In this document: positions 15,761 through 23,824 of the stretch, in pieces
How positions within the stretch are numbered: the first letter of the stretch is position 1
How the letters are laid out: every line of letters begins with the position of its first letter
From: Actinoplanes cyaneus
GTDB taxonomy: Bacteria; Actinomycetota; Actinomycetes; Mycobacteriales; Micromonosporaceae
Length of the DNA: 64,000 nucleotides
Direction of reading: 5' to 3'
Assembly (NCBI RefSeq): GCF_016862095.1
Contig: NZ_BOMH01000045.1
Span: 166,620-230,619, forward strand
Notes under the pieces: generated by a model
What the model saw: the letters and a program-made list of their open reading frames with translations, nothing else
What the model was told of the DNA's origin: nothing
Databases searched by the model: none
Program-made: the position numbers and the translations under genes

Positions 15761-17014
15761 CTACTGGCGGCTCAGCATCTGGTTCATCTTGGCGACCGCG
15801 TCGTCGAGCGCCTTCCTGCTCGGCTCGTCGCCCTTCACCGCCAGCGCGATCTGCTGGTCCAGGAGCTTCTGCATGTCGGCGTTCACCTCGTACGGGATGA
15901 GGTTCTTGGCATCCTTGAGCTCGCCGAAGGCGAGTGCCCGGGCCTTGCCCGCCGGCGTGCCGTCGTCGGAGCCGAAGTAGCTGTCGGACGCGGACGAGAT
16001 CGTGGACGGGAACACGTTCACGAGGTGGCCGAACTTGTTCTGGTTGTCGGCGTTGGTGATCCACTGGGCGAACGCCTTCGCGGTCGCCGGGTACTTGCTC
16101 TTCGCCGAGACGCTGACGCCCTGCACGTAGAGCGGCGGGGTGTCGAGCGCCTTGCTGACCGTGACCTGGCCCTTGAGGCTCGGGTTGTCGCGCTCGAAGT
16201 CCGCCAGGCCGGTCGCGCCGCCGGTGGTCCAGGCGACCTTGCCCTGCGTGAACAGCTTCGAGTTGCCCTGGTAGTCGCTGTTCAGCACGCTCGGCGGCAG
16301 GTAGCCCTTGGCGTACGCGTCGCGGTACTGGTCGACCAGCGCGGCGGCCTGGTCGGTGTTGAACACGAACTGCTTGCCGTCATCGCTGGTGATCTTGATG
16401 CCCGCCCGGACGAAGTCCGAGACGTCCGGCTTGCGGCTCATCAGGAAGTTGTCCGGGCACTTCGCCTTCATGGCCGCGGCCTGCGTGAACAGCTCCTGCG
16501 TGGTGGCCGGCGGGGTGTTCGCGTCCAGCCCGCAGTCGGAGAACTGCTTGACGTTCCAGTAGTCGAGGTCGGTGTTGAGGTACCACGGGTAGCCGTAGAC
16601 GCCGTCGACCCCGGTGAACTTGTACGCGTCGACGCCGCCCTGCACGTACGTCTTGCTCAGGTCGTCGCCCTTGCTCACGTCCACCAGCAGTTTCTGCTTG
16701 GCGAGGGGGAGGGCGAAGTCGGGCGGCAGGTTGATCACGTCGGGCAGCGTGTTCGAGCTCGCCTGCGCGAGGACCTTCTCGGAGTAACCGTCGCCGGGCT
16801 GGTCGAGCAGCTTGACGCCGGTGCCGGGGTACTTCGCGGTGAATCCGGCGATGACCTCGTTGAGGTAGTCGGTGAACTTCGGGGTCAGCGCCCAGGTCTG
16901 CAGCGTGATCGTGCCGGTGATCTTGTCACTGTCGGCGCTGTCGGAGGAACCGCTGCCGCAGGCGGTCAGGCTCAGGGCGAGCGCTGTCACGGCGGCGGCA
17001 AGTCTGATTCGCAT
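15761..17014 (-). CDS. extracellular sugar-binding lipoprotein (CUT1 ABC importer)
   Basis: A 417-residue solute-binding lipoprotein (lipobox LTAC, Cys about 19). Family 1 binding-protein features: TGTITLQTWALTPKFTDYLNEV at the first lobe and repeated W/Y residues in the cleft. ATG at 17014 is preferred over the upstream ATG at 17032 because AGGAG at 17021-17025 is correctly spaced. First gene of the minus-strand mannoside operon; its promoter region carries the LacI-type operators. Substrate probably a manno-oligosaccharide, inferred from the downstream GH38. Confidence 0.92.
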   Translation of the reverse strand: MRIRLAAAVTALALSLTACGSGSSDSADSDKITGTITLQTWALTPKFTDYLNEVIAGFTAKYPGTGVKLLDQPGDGYSEKVLAQASSNTLPDVINLPPDFALPLAKQKLLVDVSKGDDLSKTYVQGGVDAYKFTGVDGVYGYPWYLNTDLDYWNVKQFSDCGLDANTPPATTQELFTQAAAMKAKCPDNFLMSRKPDVSDFVRAGIKITSDDGKQFVFNTDQAAALVDQYRDAYAKGYLPPSVLNSDYQGNSKLFTQGKVAWTTGGATGLADFERDNPSLKGQVTVSKALDTPPLYVQGVSVSAKSKYPATAKAFAQWITNADNQNKFGHLVNVFPSTISSASDSYFGSDDGTPAGKARALAFGELKDAKNLIPYEVNADMQKLLDQQIALAVKGDEPSRKALDDAVAKMNQMLSRQ

Positions 17015-17079
17015 GGTGAGGCTCCTGTGCATCGGTCGTCGTCGAACAGGAAACGTCGGCGAAACATCATCGTGGAGAA

Positions 17080-17094
17080 CTAAAGCGCTATAGT
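17080..17094. promoter_or_regulatory. LacI-type operator, copy 1
   Basis: CTAAAGCGCTATAGT, imperfect palindrome centred on CG as in LacI-family sites. It lies 66 bp upstream of the sugar-binding lipoprotein start, in position to repress the mannoside operon. One base differs from copy 2. Confidence 0.7.
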
Positions 17095-17135
17095 CAACGG
17101 TCGTAGCGGAGGTTGTTCATCGGCTGTTTCGCTGG

Positions 17136-17150
17136 CTAAAACGCTATAGT
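17136..17150. promoter_or_regulatory. LacI-type operator, copy 2
   Basis: CTAAAACGCTATAGT, starting 56 bp after the start of copy 1 in the same orientation. It sits 17 bp before the regulator's GTG, next to the ribosome site GGAGGTAGG, so it would give autoregulation. Two sites at this spacing could be bridged by one LacI tetramer or bound as two dimers. Confidence 0.7.
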
Positions 17151-17167
17151 GGAGGTAGGGTGCCGCC

Positions 17168-18184
17168 GTGGGAAACAGGCCGACCATCGCGGACATCGCC
17201 AAACGCGTCGGGGTGTCGCCGGGCGCCGTCTCGTTCGCGCTCAACGGCCGCCCCGGCGTCAGCGAGCAGACCCGCGCGCGGATCATCGAGGTCGCCCGCG
17301 AGATGAACTGGCGGCCGCACCGGGCCGCCCGGGCGCTCGGCGGCGCGCAGGCCGGCGTCGTCGGTCTCGTCCTCGCCCGCGACCCGCGCACCCTCGGCTC
17401 CGAGCAGTTCTACACCCAGATCCTGTACGGCATGCAGGACGTCCTGTCGGCCGGCTCGTCAGCGGTGCAGATGCAACTCGTCCGGGACACCGCCGCCGAG
17501 ATCGACCTCTACCGGCACTGGGCCGCCGAGCACCGCGTCGACGGCCTCGTCCTCGTCGACCTGCAACTCGACGACCCGCGCCTCGCCGTGGTCCGCGAGC
17601 TCGGCCTGCCCGCCGTCACCCTCGGCCTGCCCGGCGAGGACGGTCAACTGCCCAGCGTGTGGGCCGACGACGCCGAGGCCATGACCACGATCGTCGACTA
17701 CCTGGCCGCCCTGGACCACCGGCGGATCGCGCACGTCGCCGGGCCGCCCGTCTACCAGCACACCGCCCGCCGCACGTCCGCGCTGCGCGAGCAGGCCGTG
17801 GCCCGCGGGCTCACCGCCGAGTCCGTGCCGACCGACTTCAGCGACGCGCAGGGCGCCGCCGCGACCCGGACCCTGCTGTCCCGCGCCGAACGGCCCACCG
17901 CGATCATCTACGACAGCGACCTGATGGCCGCGGCCGGGCTCGGCGTCGCGCTGGAGCTGGGCATCGAGGTGCCGCGCCGGCTCTCCATAGTGTCCTTCGA
18001 CGACTCCGTCCTGACCCGGATCGTGCACCCCGCGCTGACGTGTCTCTCCCGCGACACGTACGCCCTCGGCGCCCAGGTCGCGACCAGCCTGCTGGCGGCG
18101 ATCGCGGATCCCCGCTCGCGGACGAGCATCCGCACCGAGACGCCGCGCCTGGTGGTCCGGGGCAGCACGACCCGTCCGGCCTAG
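17168..18184 (+). CDS. LacI-family transcriptional regulator of the mannoside operon
   Basis: A 338-residue repressor. N-terminal HTH PTIADIAKRVGVSPGAVSFALNGRPGVSEQTR with hinge helix (HRAARALGG), followed by a periplasmic-binding-like sugar domain (VVGLVLARD..., PTAIIYDSDLMAAAGLGVALE, LSIVSFDDS). GTG start with GGAGG 9-13 bp upstream. It is divergent from the importer operon with two operators between, so it almost certainly controls both. The effector is likely a mannoside or product sugar (inference). Confidence 0.92.
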   Translation: MGNRPTIADIAKRVGVSPGAVSFALNGRPGVSEQTRARIIEVAREMNWRPHRAARALGGAQAGVVGLVLARDPRTLGSEQFYTQILYGMQDVLSAGSSAVQMQLVRDTAAEIDLYRHWAAEHRVDGLVLVDLQLDDPRLAVVRELGLPAVTLGLPGEDGQLPSVWADDAEAMTTIVDYLAALDHRRIAHVAGPPVYQHTARRTSALREQAVARGLTAESVPTDFSDAQGAAATRTLLSRAERPTAIIYDSDLMAAAGLGVALELGIEVPRRLSIVSFDDSVLTRIVHPALTCLSRDTYALGAQVATSLLAAIADPRSRTSIRTETPRLVVRGSTTRPA

Positions 18185-18518
18185 ATCAACCCCCTTCCGC
18201 GCGTACGCCGTGAGCCCACGCCCACGAGCCGCCCGGCGCACGTGCGGCTGGAGTGGGCCGGGCTCGCGAGTGGCGCTCCGGCGCGACGTGGACGGTGGTC
18301 CGGGCCGTGGCGCGCTCACGGTCCCGGCTGGTTCTCATGGGCGTTATGAGGGACGAATAACGCCCATGAGAACCAGCCGGAAGGGCGGGGCGCGCCGCCA
18401 CCGGGACCCACGGCGGGCCTCGCGGGCGGGAGTGCCACGGGCGCGGGCTCATGCCGTACGCGCGAATGAGGTTGATCTGGCCCGGCGCCTCGACTCACGG
18501 CGCCGGGCCGGGGTGGGG
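18185..18518. other. non-coding spacer holding palindrome copy 1
   Basis: No convincing gene in 334 bp between lacI and the S15 peptidase. The one structured element is the perfect palindrome at 18324-18380; the flanks are GC-rich with no clear promoter. Both bordering genes end here (convergent), so a terminator role for the palindrome would be natural. Confidence 0.5.
18324..18380. repeat. 57-bp dispersed palindrome, copy 1
   Basis: Two perfect 24-bp arms (18324-18347 and 18357-18380), left arm beginning CCGGCTGGTTCTCATGGG, around a 9-base loop GAGGGACGA. A copy with identical arms and one loop change lies at 20668-20724. The stem is longer than most terminators, and the two loci are unrelated in position, which fits a dispersed REP/MITE-like palindrome. 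Confidence 0.85.
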
Positions 18519-20396
18519 TCAGGGAACGACGGGGTGGAAGCGGGGCGGGGCGAAGCTGCTCGGGGCCGGAGCGGTCGTGACGACCGGGGTGCCCGGCGGC
18601 GGGAGGTGGCCGATCATCGGGAGCGTGAGCCGGCTGCGGCGGGTGTCGAGCTGGATCGTGGCGCCCGTCGACTGCGGTGACGAGTACTCGTTGTCACTGG
18701 CCTGCAGGATCAGGCCGAGCACATGACCGGCGGCGATGAGCTGATCGGTGGCCTGCATCGGGACGGTGACCGAGTACCAGCGGTCCGGGCGCAGCGGCGT
18801 GGTGAACCGCAGCGAGACGTGGTGCGCGGCGTCCTGCCAGCCGCGGGTCAGGATCGCGTGGTCGCTGGTCACGACGCGTTCCGCGGTGTCGCGGTAACAG
18901 GCGTCGTCGGCCGCGGTGGAGGCGCCCCAGCAGGACTCCGTCTCCAGGGTGCGGATGCCCTCGCCGCCGCCCAGGTAGTCGACGCGCGTCCCGGTTCCGT
19001 AGTCGACCAGGCGGGCCGTCAACTCGGTCGTCGGCTTGTCCACCTTGACACGCAGGGTCACCGACGGGGTACCGGAGATCCGGGCGTTCCCGGTCAGCGG
19101 GCCGAAGAGGAACGTGGTGCGGCCGGGGACGTCCGCGTTCGGGTTCGCGACCGCGGCGGCCTCGGTCAGCTCAGGGTTGTCGGTCCACGTCCGCACGCCG
19201 TCGCCGAGCGAGACACCGACCGGGCGGGCGGCGGGCGCGGGCCAGGTGCGCTCGTTCACCCACGTGCCGGGGGCAGTCTCGATCGACACGGCCGGTTGCC
19301 GGTCGATGCCGTTGTGCAGCCCCTGCAGCCAGCGGTCGAACCACTGATGCAGTGTGTCGACCCAAGCACCGCGACGGATGTCGAACGGGTCGACGTGTCC
19401 CTGCTGGGAGAGCCAGATCTTCTTGGGTACGTCGAGACGGCTCCACCACTGCGCGAACTGATCCGTGGTGACGTTCGTGTCGTTGAGGCCGTGCGCGATC
19501 AGCACGCTGGCGTGGACCTTGCGGGCGTCGGGACGGAAGTTCCGCTCGGCCCAGTACGCGTTGTAGTTCCCGGTCGCGTCGTCACTGCCCTGATCAAGCT
19601 CGGACAGCACGTCCGCGCAGGCCTCCTCGGGGCGGCCGGTGACGTAGGAGTGCAGGAACTCCGGGTAGTCCGGGGAGCGCAGGACACCGTTGTAGCGCTG
19701 GTAGTCGTACCAGCTGGAGATCGCCGAGATCGGGACGATCGTCTCCAGGCCCTGGACACCGGTCGCGGCGACACCGTTGGCGACCGAGCCGTCCCAGGAC
19801 TTCCCGATCATTCCGGTACGGCCGTTGGTCCAGCCCGTGGCGACGGCCGGTGCGCCGTCCGCGTACCGGGCGCGGGCCCGCCCGTTGAGCCAGTCGATCA
19901 CGGCCTTGGCGCCGAGCACCTCCTCCCGGCCGCCGACGTCCATGCAACCGGTGGACCGGTTCGTGCCGGCCAGGTCGGCGGCGACGAACGCGTAGCCGCG
20001 CGGCACGAAGTAGTTGTCGTAGAAGAGCGGCTCCTTGGTGATGATGCCGTTCGCGTCGTACTCCTTGAGCTCGCTCTCGTTGCCGCGCCCGCAGCACGAG
20101 TAGTACGGCGAGCCCTCCATGACGACCGGCACCCGCAGGTGCTTCGCGGCGGCCTCACGCGGGCGCACGATGTCGACGGCGATCTCGTCGCGCTTGCCGT
20201 CGTGGTCGTTGTCCAGCGGCGTCTGCACCCAGACGCTCTCCCGGACGGCGTTGTCGTAGGAGTAGACCGGCACGGTCTCCCCGTTGCGGATGTGCGGAAC
20301 CCCGGTGGCGGTGGCCGGTGCGGCGGAGAAGGCCAGCGTGGCGCCGACTCCCGCGACGACGGCGATGGCCATCCCTCGCATTCGTGACCATGACAT
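18519..20396 (-). CDS. secreted Xaa-Pro dipeptidyl-peptidase/CocE-NonD hydrolase (S15)
   Basis: A 625-residue serine hydrolase with a Sec signal (hydrophobic stretch ending SAAPATATG). The alpha/beta-hydrolase domain has the nucleophile in GMIGKSWDGSVANG, the oxyanion/Tyr region VVMEGSPYYS, a D in LIAHGLNDTNVT and H in LSQQGHVDP, completing the triad. The C-terminal jelly-roll typical for S15 follows (PSVTLRVKVDKPTTELTARLVDYG). It releases dipeptides after proline or acts on esters; the family is broad. ATG 20396 lacks a good ribosome site. It is flanked by the two palindrome copies. Confidence 0.88.
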   Translation of the reverse strand: MSWSRMRGMAIAVVAGVGATLAFSAAPATATGVPHIRNGETVPVYSYDNAVRESVWVQTPLDNDHDGKRDEIAVDIVRPREAAAKHLRVPVVMEGSPYYSCCGRGNESELKEYDANGIITKEPLFYDNYFVPRGYAFVAADLAGTNRSTGCMDVGGREEVLGAKAVIDWLNGRARARYADGAPAVATGWTNGRTGMIGKSWDGSVANGVAATGVQGLETIVPISAISSWYDYQRYNGVLRSPDYPEFLHSYVTGRPEEACADVLSELDQGSDDATGNYNAYWAERNFRPDARKVHASVLIAHGLNDTNVTTDQFAQWWSRLDVPKKIWLSQQGHVDPFDIRRGAWVDTLHQWFDRWLQGLHNGIDRQPAVSIETAPGTWVNERTWPAPAARPVGVSLGDGVRTWTDNPELTEAAAVANPNADVPGRTTFLFGPLTGNARISGTPSVTLRVKVDKPTTELTARLVDYGTGTRVDYLGGGEGIRTLETESCWGASTAADDACYRDTAERVVTSDHAILTRGWQDAAHHVSLRFTTPLRPDRWYSVTVPMQATDQLIAAGHVLGLILQASDNEYSSPQSTGATIQLDTRRSRLTLPMIGHLPPPGTPVVTTAPAPSSFAPPRFHPVVP

Positions 20397-20449
20397 CGAT
20401 GCATCGTAATGCGCGAGTGTCCTATGAGGTGCGCGGGCGCGATGCGGCC

Positions 20450-20600
20450 GGGACAGCGCGGGGTCGGCGGCCGGGACAGCGTGCGGCCGGCGGGCGGGAC
20501 AGCGCGGGGTCGGTGGGCGGGACAGTGCGGGCTCCGGCGGGCGGGACGGCGTGGAGCTTGCGCGCGGGACGGCGCGGGGTCGGCGGGCGGGACTGCGCGG
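20450..20600. repeat. degenerate 23-bp tandem repeat, about 6.5 copies
   Basis: Units start GGGAC(A/G)G(C/T)G and end GGC(G)GGC; the first is GGGACAGCGCGGGGTCGG plus five bases. Boundaries: 20450, 20473, 20496, 20519 (24 bp), 20543, 20566, partial at 20589. Units 1, 3 and 6 are nearly identical. The length is not a multiple of three, arguing against a coding repeat. Confidence 0.85.
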
Positions 20601-20667
20601 CGCGGTCTTGTGTGTGGGCGGACGCGAGCCGGGCCCCGGGCGAGGCTAGCGCCGCGCGGCGCGGTTC

Positions 20668-20724
20668 CCGGCTGGTTCTCATGGGCGTTATGAGGCACGA
20701 ATAACGCCCATGAGAACCAGCCGG
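20668..20724. repeat. 57-bp dispersed palindrome, copy 2
   Basis: Same 24-bp arms as copy 1 (20668-20691 and 20701-20724), with loop GAGGCACGA differing at one base. It lies upstream of the S15 gene, where no transcript is expected to end, so a simple terminator role does not explain both copies. Confidence 0.85.
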
Positions 20725-21063
20725 GAGGGTGAGCGCGCGGCGGCCGTGACCACCGGCTACGTCGCGGGCTCCGGCGGGCGGGGCTCTACGGCGGGCGGGA
20801 GTCGGGTTTGCTGGACCGACCGTGCCCCGGCTGCGGCGGGCGGGAGTCGCGGGCGGGTTGCTGCTCTGACCGTGCCCCGTCACGGAGGTCGCCCTGGAGG
20901 GTTTCGCGTTCTGGGCCGGCCACGGCCCTGCGAAGCCCGCAAGGGTCCCCGCGGGAGCAGCGGACCTCGACCACAGCGGACGTAGGACATGAAGATCTTG
21001 AAGGTGGTCTCGGGTGGCGAGGGTTCACTACGCTCGGCGGCCCTGTGCGAAGGAGTGAGGGCC

Positions 21064-21487
21064 GTGCACGTCACCGCCCATCTCGACGTGGAGATGATCG
21101 CTGTCGAGACCGATGACCAGGTGTCCGTGATGATCGAGCCAGGCGGCCGGTCGCGTGCCCGATCCGGTGGTCCGGACCGAGCTGGTGTACCTGCGGGCGC
21201 AGCAGGCCAAACGTCGCGCGTCCGGGCTGCTCGGCGAGGGTGACTCGGAGGCCGCGCTCAGGGAGATCCGCAAGGCGCGGGAGGACATCGCCGAGGCGCG
21301 GGCCGGCGCGCCGGATTCGCTGGCAGCCGACCTGGACGAGGAGACGGCGACGCTGAACTACCTGGAACGGGAGACTGAACACGGGTCGGCGTCGCGGGCC
21401 GGGAAGTACCTGTCGGCCAGCTCGTACCGGCGTCTGCAGAAGCGTGGCCGCAAGGACGACACCCCGCCGCCACCCGTCGAGGGTTAG
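21064..21487 (+). pseudogene. VWA-domain protein remnant with internal deletion
   Basis: GTG at 21064 opens VHVTAHLDVEMIAVETDDQ..., which matches the start of actinobacterial VWA proteins. Near 21140 the frame changes and the sequence continues as DPVVRTELVYLRAQQAKR... to SYRRLQKRGRKDDT, the usual C-terminal coiled region of the same family. The central von Willebrand A domain (roughly 300 residues with the MIDAS motif) is absent. The C-terminal frame alone is open from GTG 21155 (110 residues) and could be mistaken for a gene. Stop overlaps the convergent IclR gene by 3 bp. Confidence 0.65.
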
Positions 21488-22248
21488 CGGCGGGCCGTGG
21501 GGGTGGCGGCGCCGAGGGCGGCGGAGACGTCGCGGGCGGCGGCGATGACCTCGGGGGCGCGGGATCGCAGGCCGGGCAGGTCCATGTCCATCGCCAGGGT
21601 GGAGACGGAGATGCCGCCCAGCACCTGGCCGGTGTGGTCGAAGACGGCGACGCCGAGGCAGCGGATGCCCGGCTCGTTCTCCTCGTCGTCGATCGCGTAG
21701 CCGAGGGCGCGGACCCCGGCCAGGTGCGCCAGCAGGTCCTCCTCGCTGGTCAGGGTGCGCGGGGTGCGCGGGGCCAGGCCGGTGCGCCGGCAGATCGCCA
21801 GCACCTCGGCGTCGCTGAGCTCGGCCAGGACGGCCTTGCCGATGGCGGTGGTGTGCAGGGCGACGCTCATGCCGATCCGGGAGGGCATCTGGTACGGCCG
21901 GCGGCCCTCCTGCTTGTCGACGTAGACCGCCTCGTCGACGCTGCGGATCGCGAAGTGCGTGGTGAAACCGGTGGCCTCGCACAGCGCGTGCAGCGCGCCG
22001 GACGCCTGCCGGGCCGGGTCGAAGCGCTGCATGACCCGGCCGGCGAGGGTGAGGATCCGTGGGCCGGGCTCGTAGCTGCCGAGGCCGTCGGGGCGGGCGA
22101 AACCCCAGGTCACGAGTGCTTGGAGGATGCGGTGCGCGGTTGACTTGGAGACGCCCGTGGCCGCCGCGATGTCGGTGACGCGGTGGTGCTCGGCGAGTGC
22201 CTCGAGCACCGCCAGCGTCTTGTCGATGGAGCTGCCTTCCCTAGCCAC
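21484..22248 (-). CDS. IclR-family regulator of uronate catabolism (KdgR-like)
   Basis: A 254-residue IclR protein. Winged helix: IDKTLAVLEALAEHHRVTDIAAATGVSKSTAHRIL; effector domain with MPSRIGMSVALHTTAIGKAVLAEL and EENEPGIRCLGVAVFDHTG, the conserved IclR ligand strands. It lies 18 bp after kduD as the last gene of the SSS-kduI-kduD operon. By position it corresponds to KdgR, which responds to 2-keto-3-deoxygluconate in other bacteria; the ligand here is inferred. Probable sites are the palindromes upstream of the symporter gene. Confidence 0.88.
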   Translation of the reverse strand: MAREGSSIDKTLAVLEALAEHHRVTDIAAATGVSKSTAHRILQALVTWGFARPDGLGSYEPGPRILTLAGRVMQRFDPARQASGALHALCEATGFTTHFAIRSVDEAVYVDKQEGRRPYQMPSRIGMSVALHTTAIGKAVLAELSDAEVLAICRRTGLAPRTPRTLTSEEDLLAHLAGVRALGYAIDDEENEPGIRCLGVAVFDHTGQVLGGISVSTLAMDMDLPGLRSRAPEVIAAARDVSAALGAATPTARR

Positions 22249-22266
22249 CGGGCCAGCCTAACGGCA

Positions 22267-23010
22267 CTATCGGGTGAGCCAGCCGCCGTCGACGGCAAGC
22301 ACGTGACCGTTGACGTAGTCGGCGGCGGGAGAGGCGAGGAAGACGACAGCGCCGGCGATGTCCTCCGGGCGGCCCCAGCGGCCGGCCGGGATTCGCGAGC
22401 GGATGTCCGCCTCGCGGACCGGGTCGGCGCGCAGCGGTTCGGTGTTGGCCGTCTCGACGTACCCGGGCGCGACGGCGTTGACCTGCACCCCGTGGGCGGC
22501 CCATTCGTTGGCCAGCGCTTTCGTCAGCCCGGCCACGCCGTGCTTGGCGGCGGTGTAGCCGGGCACGTTGAGACCGCCCTGGAAGGACAGCATCGACGCG
22601 ATCGAGATGATCTTGCCGTGGCCGCGGGCGAGCATGCCGGCGCCGATCGTGCGGCTCAGCACGAACACCGCGTCCAGGTCGACGCCGAGCACGGCCCGCC
22701 AGTCGTCGAGCGAGTGCTCGGCGGCCGGCGCGCGCCGGATGATCCCCGCGTTGTTGACCAGGATGTCCACCTCGGGCAGGTCGGCCACCGCCGCGGGGAT
22801 GCCGTCGACGTCGGACAGGTCGAAAACCCATCGGGTGGTCCGGGCTCCGGCCTCCGCGACCTCTTTGTCCACCTCATCGAGATCGGCCGTACGGCCGTGG
22901 AGCACCAGGTCCGCGCCGGCGCGCGCGAGTGCCACGGCGACCGCCCGGCCGATCCCGCTCCGCGAGCCGGTGACCAGGGCGGTCCGCCCGTGCAGGTCGA
23001 ACGAGGTCAC
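22267..23010 (-). CDS. kduD: 2-dehydro-3-deoxy-D-gluconate 5-dehydrogenase (SDR)
   Basis: Classical short-chain dehydrogenase of 247 residues. Cofactor motif TGSRSGIGRAVA (TGxxxGxG), NNAGI, catalytic Ser in IISIASMLSF and YTAAK (YxxxK). The segment FQGGLNVPGYTAAKHGVAGLTKALANEWA is typical for KduD. It interconverts 2,5-diketo-3-deoxygluconate and 2-keto-3-deoxygluconate in pectin/uronate breakdown. Start overlaps the kduI stop (ATGA), so the two pathway enzymes are co-translated. Confidence 0.9.
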   Translation of the reverse strand: MTSFDLHGRTALVTGSRSGIGRAVAVALARAGADLVLHGRTADLDEVDKEVAEAGARTTRWVFDLSDVDGIPAAVADLPEVDILVNNAGIIRRAPAAEHSLDDWRAVLGVDLDAVFVLSRTIGAGMLARGHGKIISIASMLSFQGGLNVPGYTAAKHGVAGLTKALANEWAAHGVQVNAVAPGYVETANTEPLRADPVREADIRSRIPAGRWGRPEDIAGAVVFLASPAADYVNGHVLAVDGGWLTR

Positions 23011-23807
23011 CGCAGGTCACCGATCGCGACGGGCTCCACGTCGTCGTACGCCTGGTTCTCCCCGCCCATCGCCCAGACGAACGCGTAGCTGCGGGTGCCG
23101 AAACCGCAGTGCACCGACCAGTACGGCGAGATCACCGCCTGCTCGGGCGCGACGATCAGGTTGCGGGTCGCGTCCGGGCGGCCCATCAGGTGCACCACCC
23201 GATCGGTCTCGGGCAGGTCGAAGTAGAAGTAGACCTCGGTGCGCCGCTCGTGGGTGTGGCACGGCATCGTGTTCCACATGCTGCCCGGTTCCAGCACGGT
23301 GACCCCGAGCACGAGCTGGCAGCTCTGGATCCCCTTGAGGTGGATGAACTTGTAGATGGTCCGCTCGTTGGAGCCCTCGGCCGAGCCCAGGCGCACCGGC
23401 TCGGCGTCGTCGAGGGTGGCCTTGACCGTCGGGTGGCTGGTGTGCGCGGGCGTGGAGACGAGGTAGAACCGGCCGTCGAAGCTGACCTGCCGGGCGCCGC
23501 GCCCGACGTAGAGCACCTCCTTGGCGGCCAGCTCGAAGCGCTCGCCGTCGACGGTCACGGCGCCCGGGCCGCCGACGTTGACCACGCCCAGTTCGCGCCG
23601 CTGCAGGAAGAACTCCGAGCGCAGCGCGTCCGGGCAGGGCAGCTCCGCGGGGCCGGCCACGCCGCCCACCACGATGCGGTCCTCGTGCGAGTAGGTCAGT
23701 CGCACCTCGCCGGGCGCGAACAGGTCCTCCACCAGGAAACGGTCGCGCAGTCGCCCGGTGTCCATGCTCGTCAGTTGATCCGGCGCCGTGGCGGGTCGGG
23801 TGTCCAT
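23007..23807 (-). CDS. kduI: 5-dehydro-4-deoxy-D-glucuronate isomerase
   Basis: Cupin isomerase of 266 residues (family about 278). Metal-binding His/Glu cluster PCHTHERRTEVYFYFDL, plus the ending SYAFVWAMGGENQAYDDVE. N-terminal FLVEDLFAPGEVRLTYSHEDRIVVGG is the conserved KduI start. Converts 5-keto-4-deoxyuronate (from unsaturated pectin oligomers) to 2,5-diketo-3-deoxygluconate, the KduD substrate. Starts at ATG 23807, 17 bp after the symporter stop. Confidence 0.92.
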   Translation of the reverse strand: MDTRPATAPDQLTSMDTGRLRDRFLVEDLFAPGEVRLTYSHEDRIVVGGVAGPAELPCPDALRSEFFLQRRELGVVNVGGPGAVTVDGERFELAAKEVLYVGRGARQVSFDGRFYLVSTPAHTSHPTVKATLDDAEPVRLGSAEGSNERTIYKFIHLKGIQSCQLVLGVTVLEPGSMWNTMPCHTHERRTEVYFYFDLPETDRVVHLMGRPDATRNLIVAPEQAVISPYWSVHCGFGTRSYAFVWAMGGENQAYDDVEPVAIGDLR

Positions 23808-23824
23808 CCGTACTCTCTCTCTGT

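Larger units (their letters stand above)
20397..21063. other. gene-free region with tandem repeat and palindrome copy 2
   Basis: About 670 bp without a supportable gene. Contents: the 23-bp tandem repeat (20450-20600), palindrome copy 2 (20668-20724), and further GC-rich sequence with irregular CGGGCGGGA repeats to about 20870. Open frames here are products of the repeats and high GC. Confidence 0.6.

Noticed and set aside
20450..20600. CRISPR array
   Set aside because: Units are contiguous without spacers, and no cas gene is in the window.
20409..20704. Open frames across the tandem repeat and palindrome
   Set aside because: They arise from the 23-bp repeat and high GC; the period is not a multiple of three and no ribosome site is present.
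21155..21487. Stand-alone gene of 110 residues
   Set aside because: It is the C-terminal part of the VWA family and the N-terminal remnant lies just upstream in another frame, so a pseudogene is the better call.
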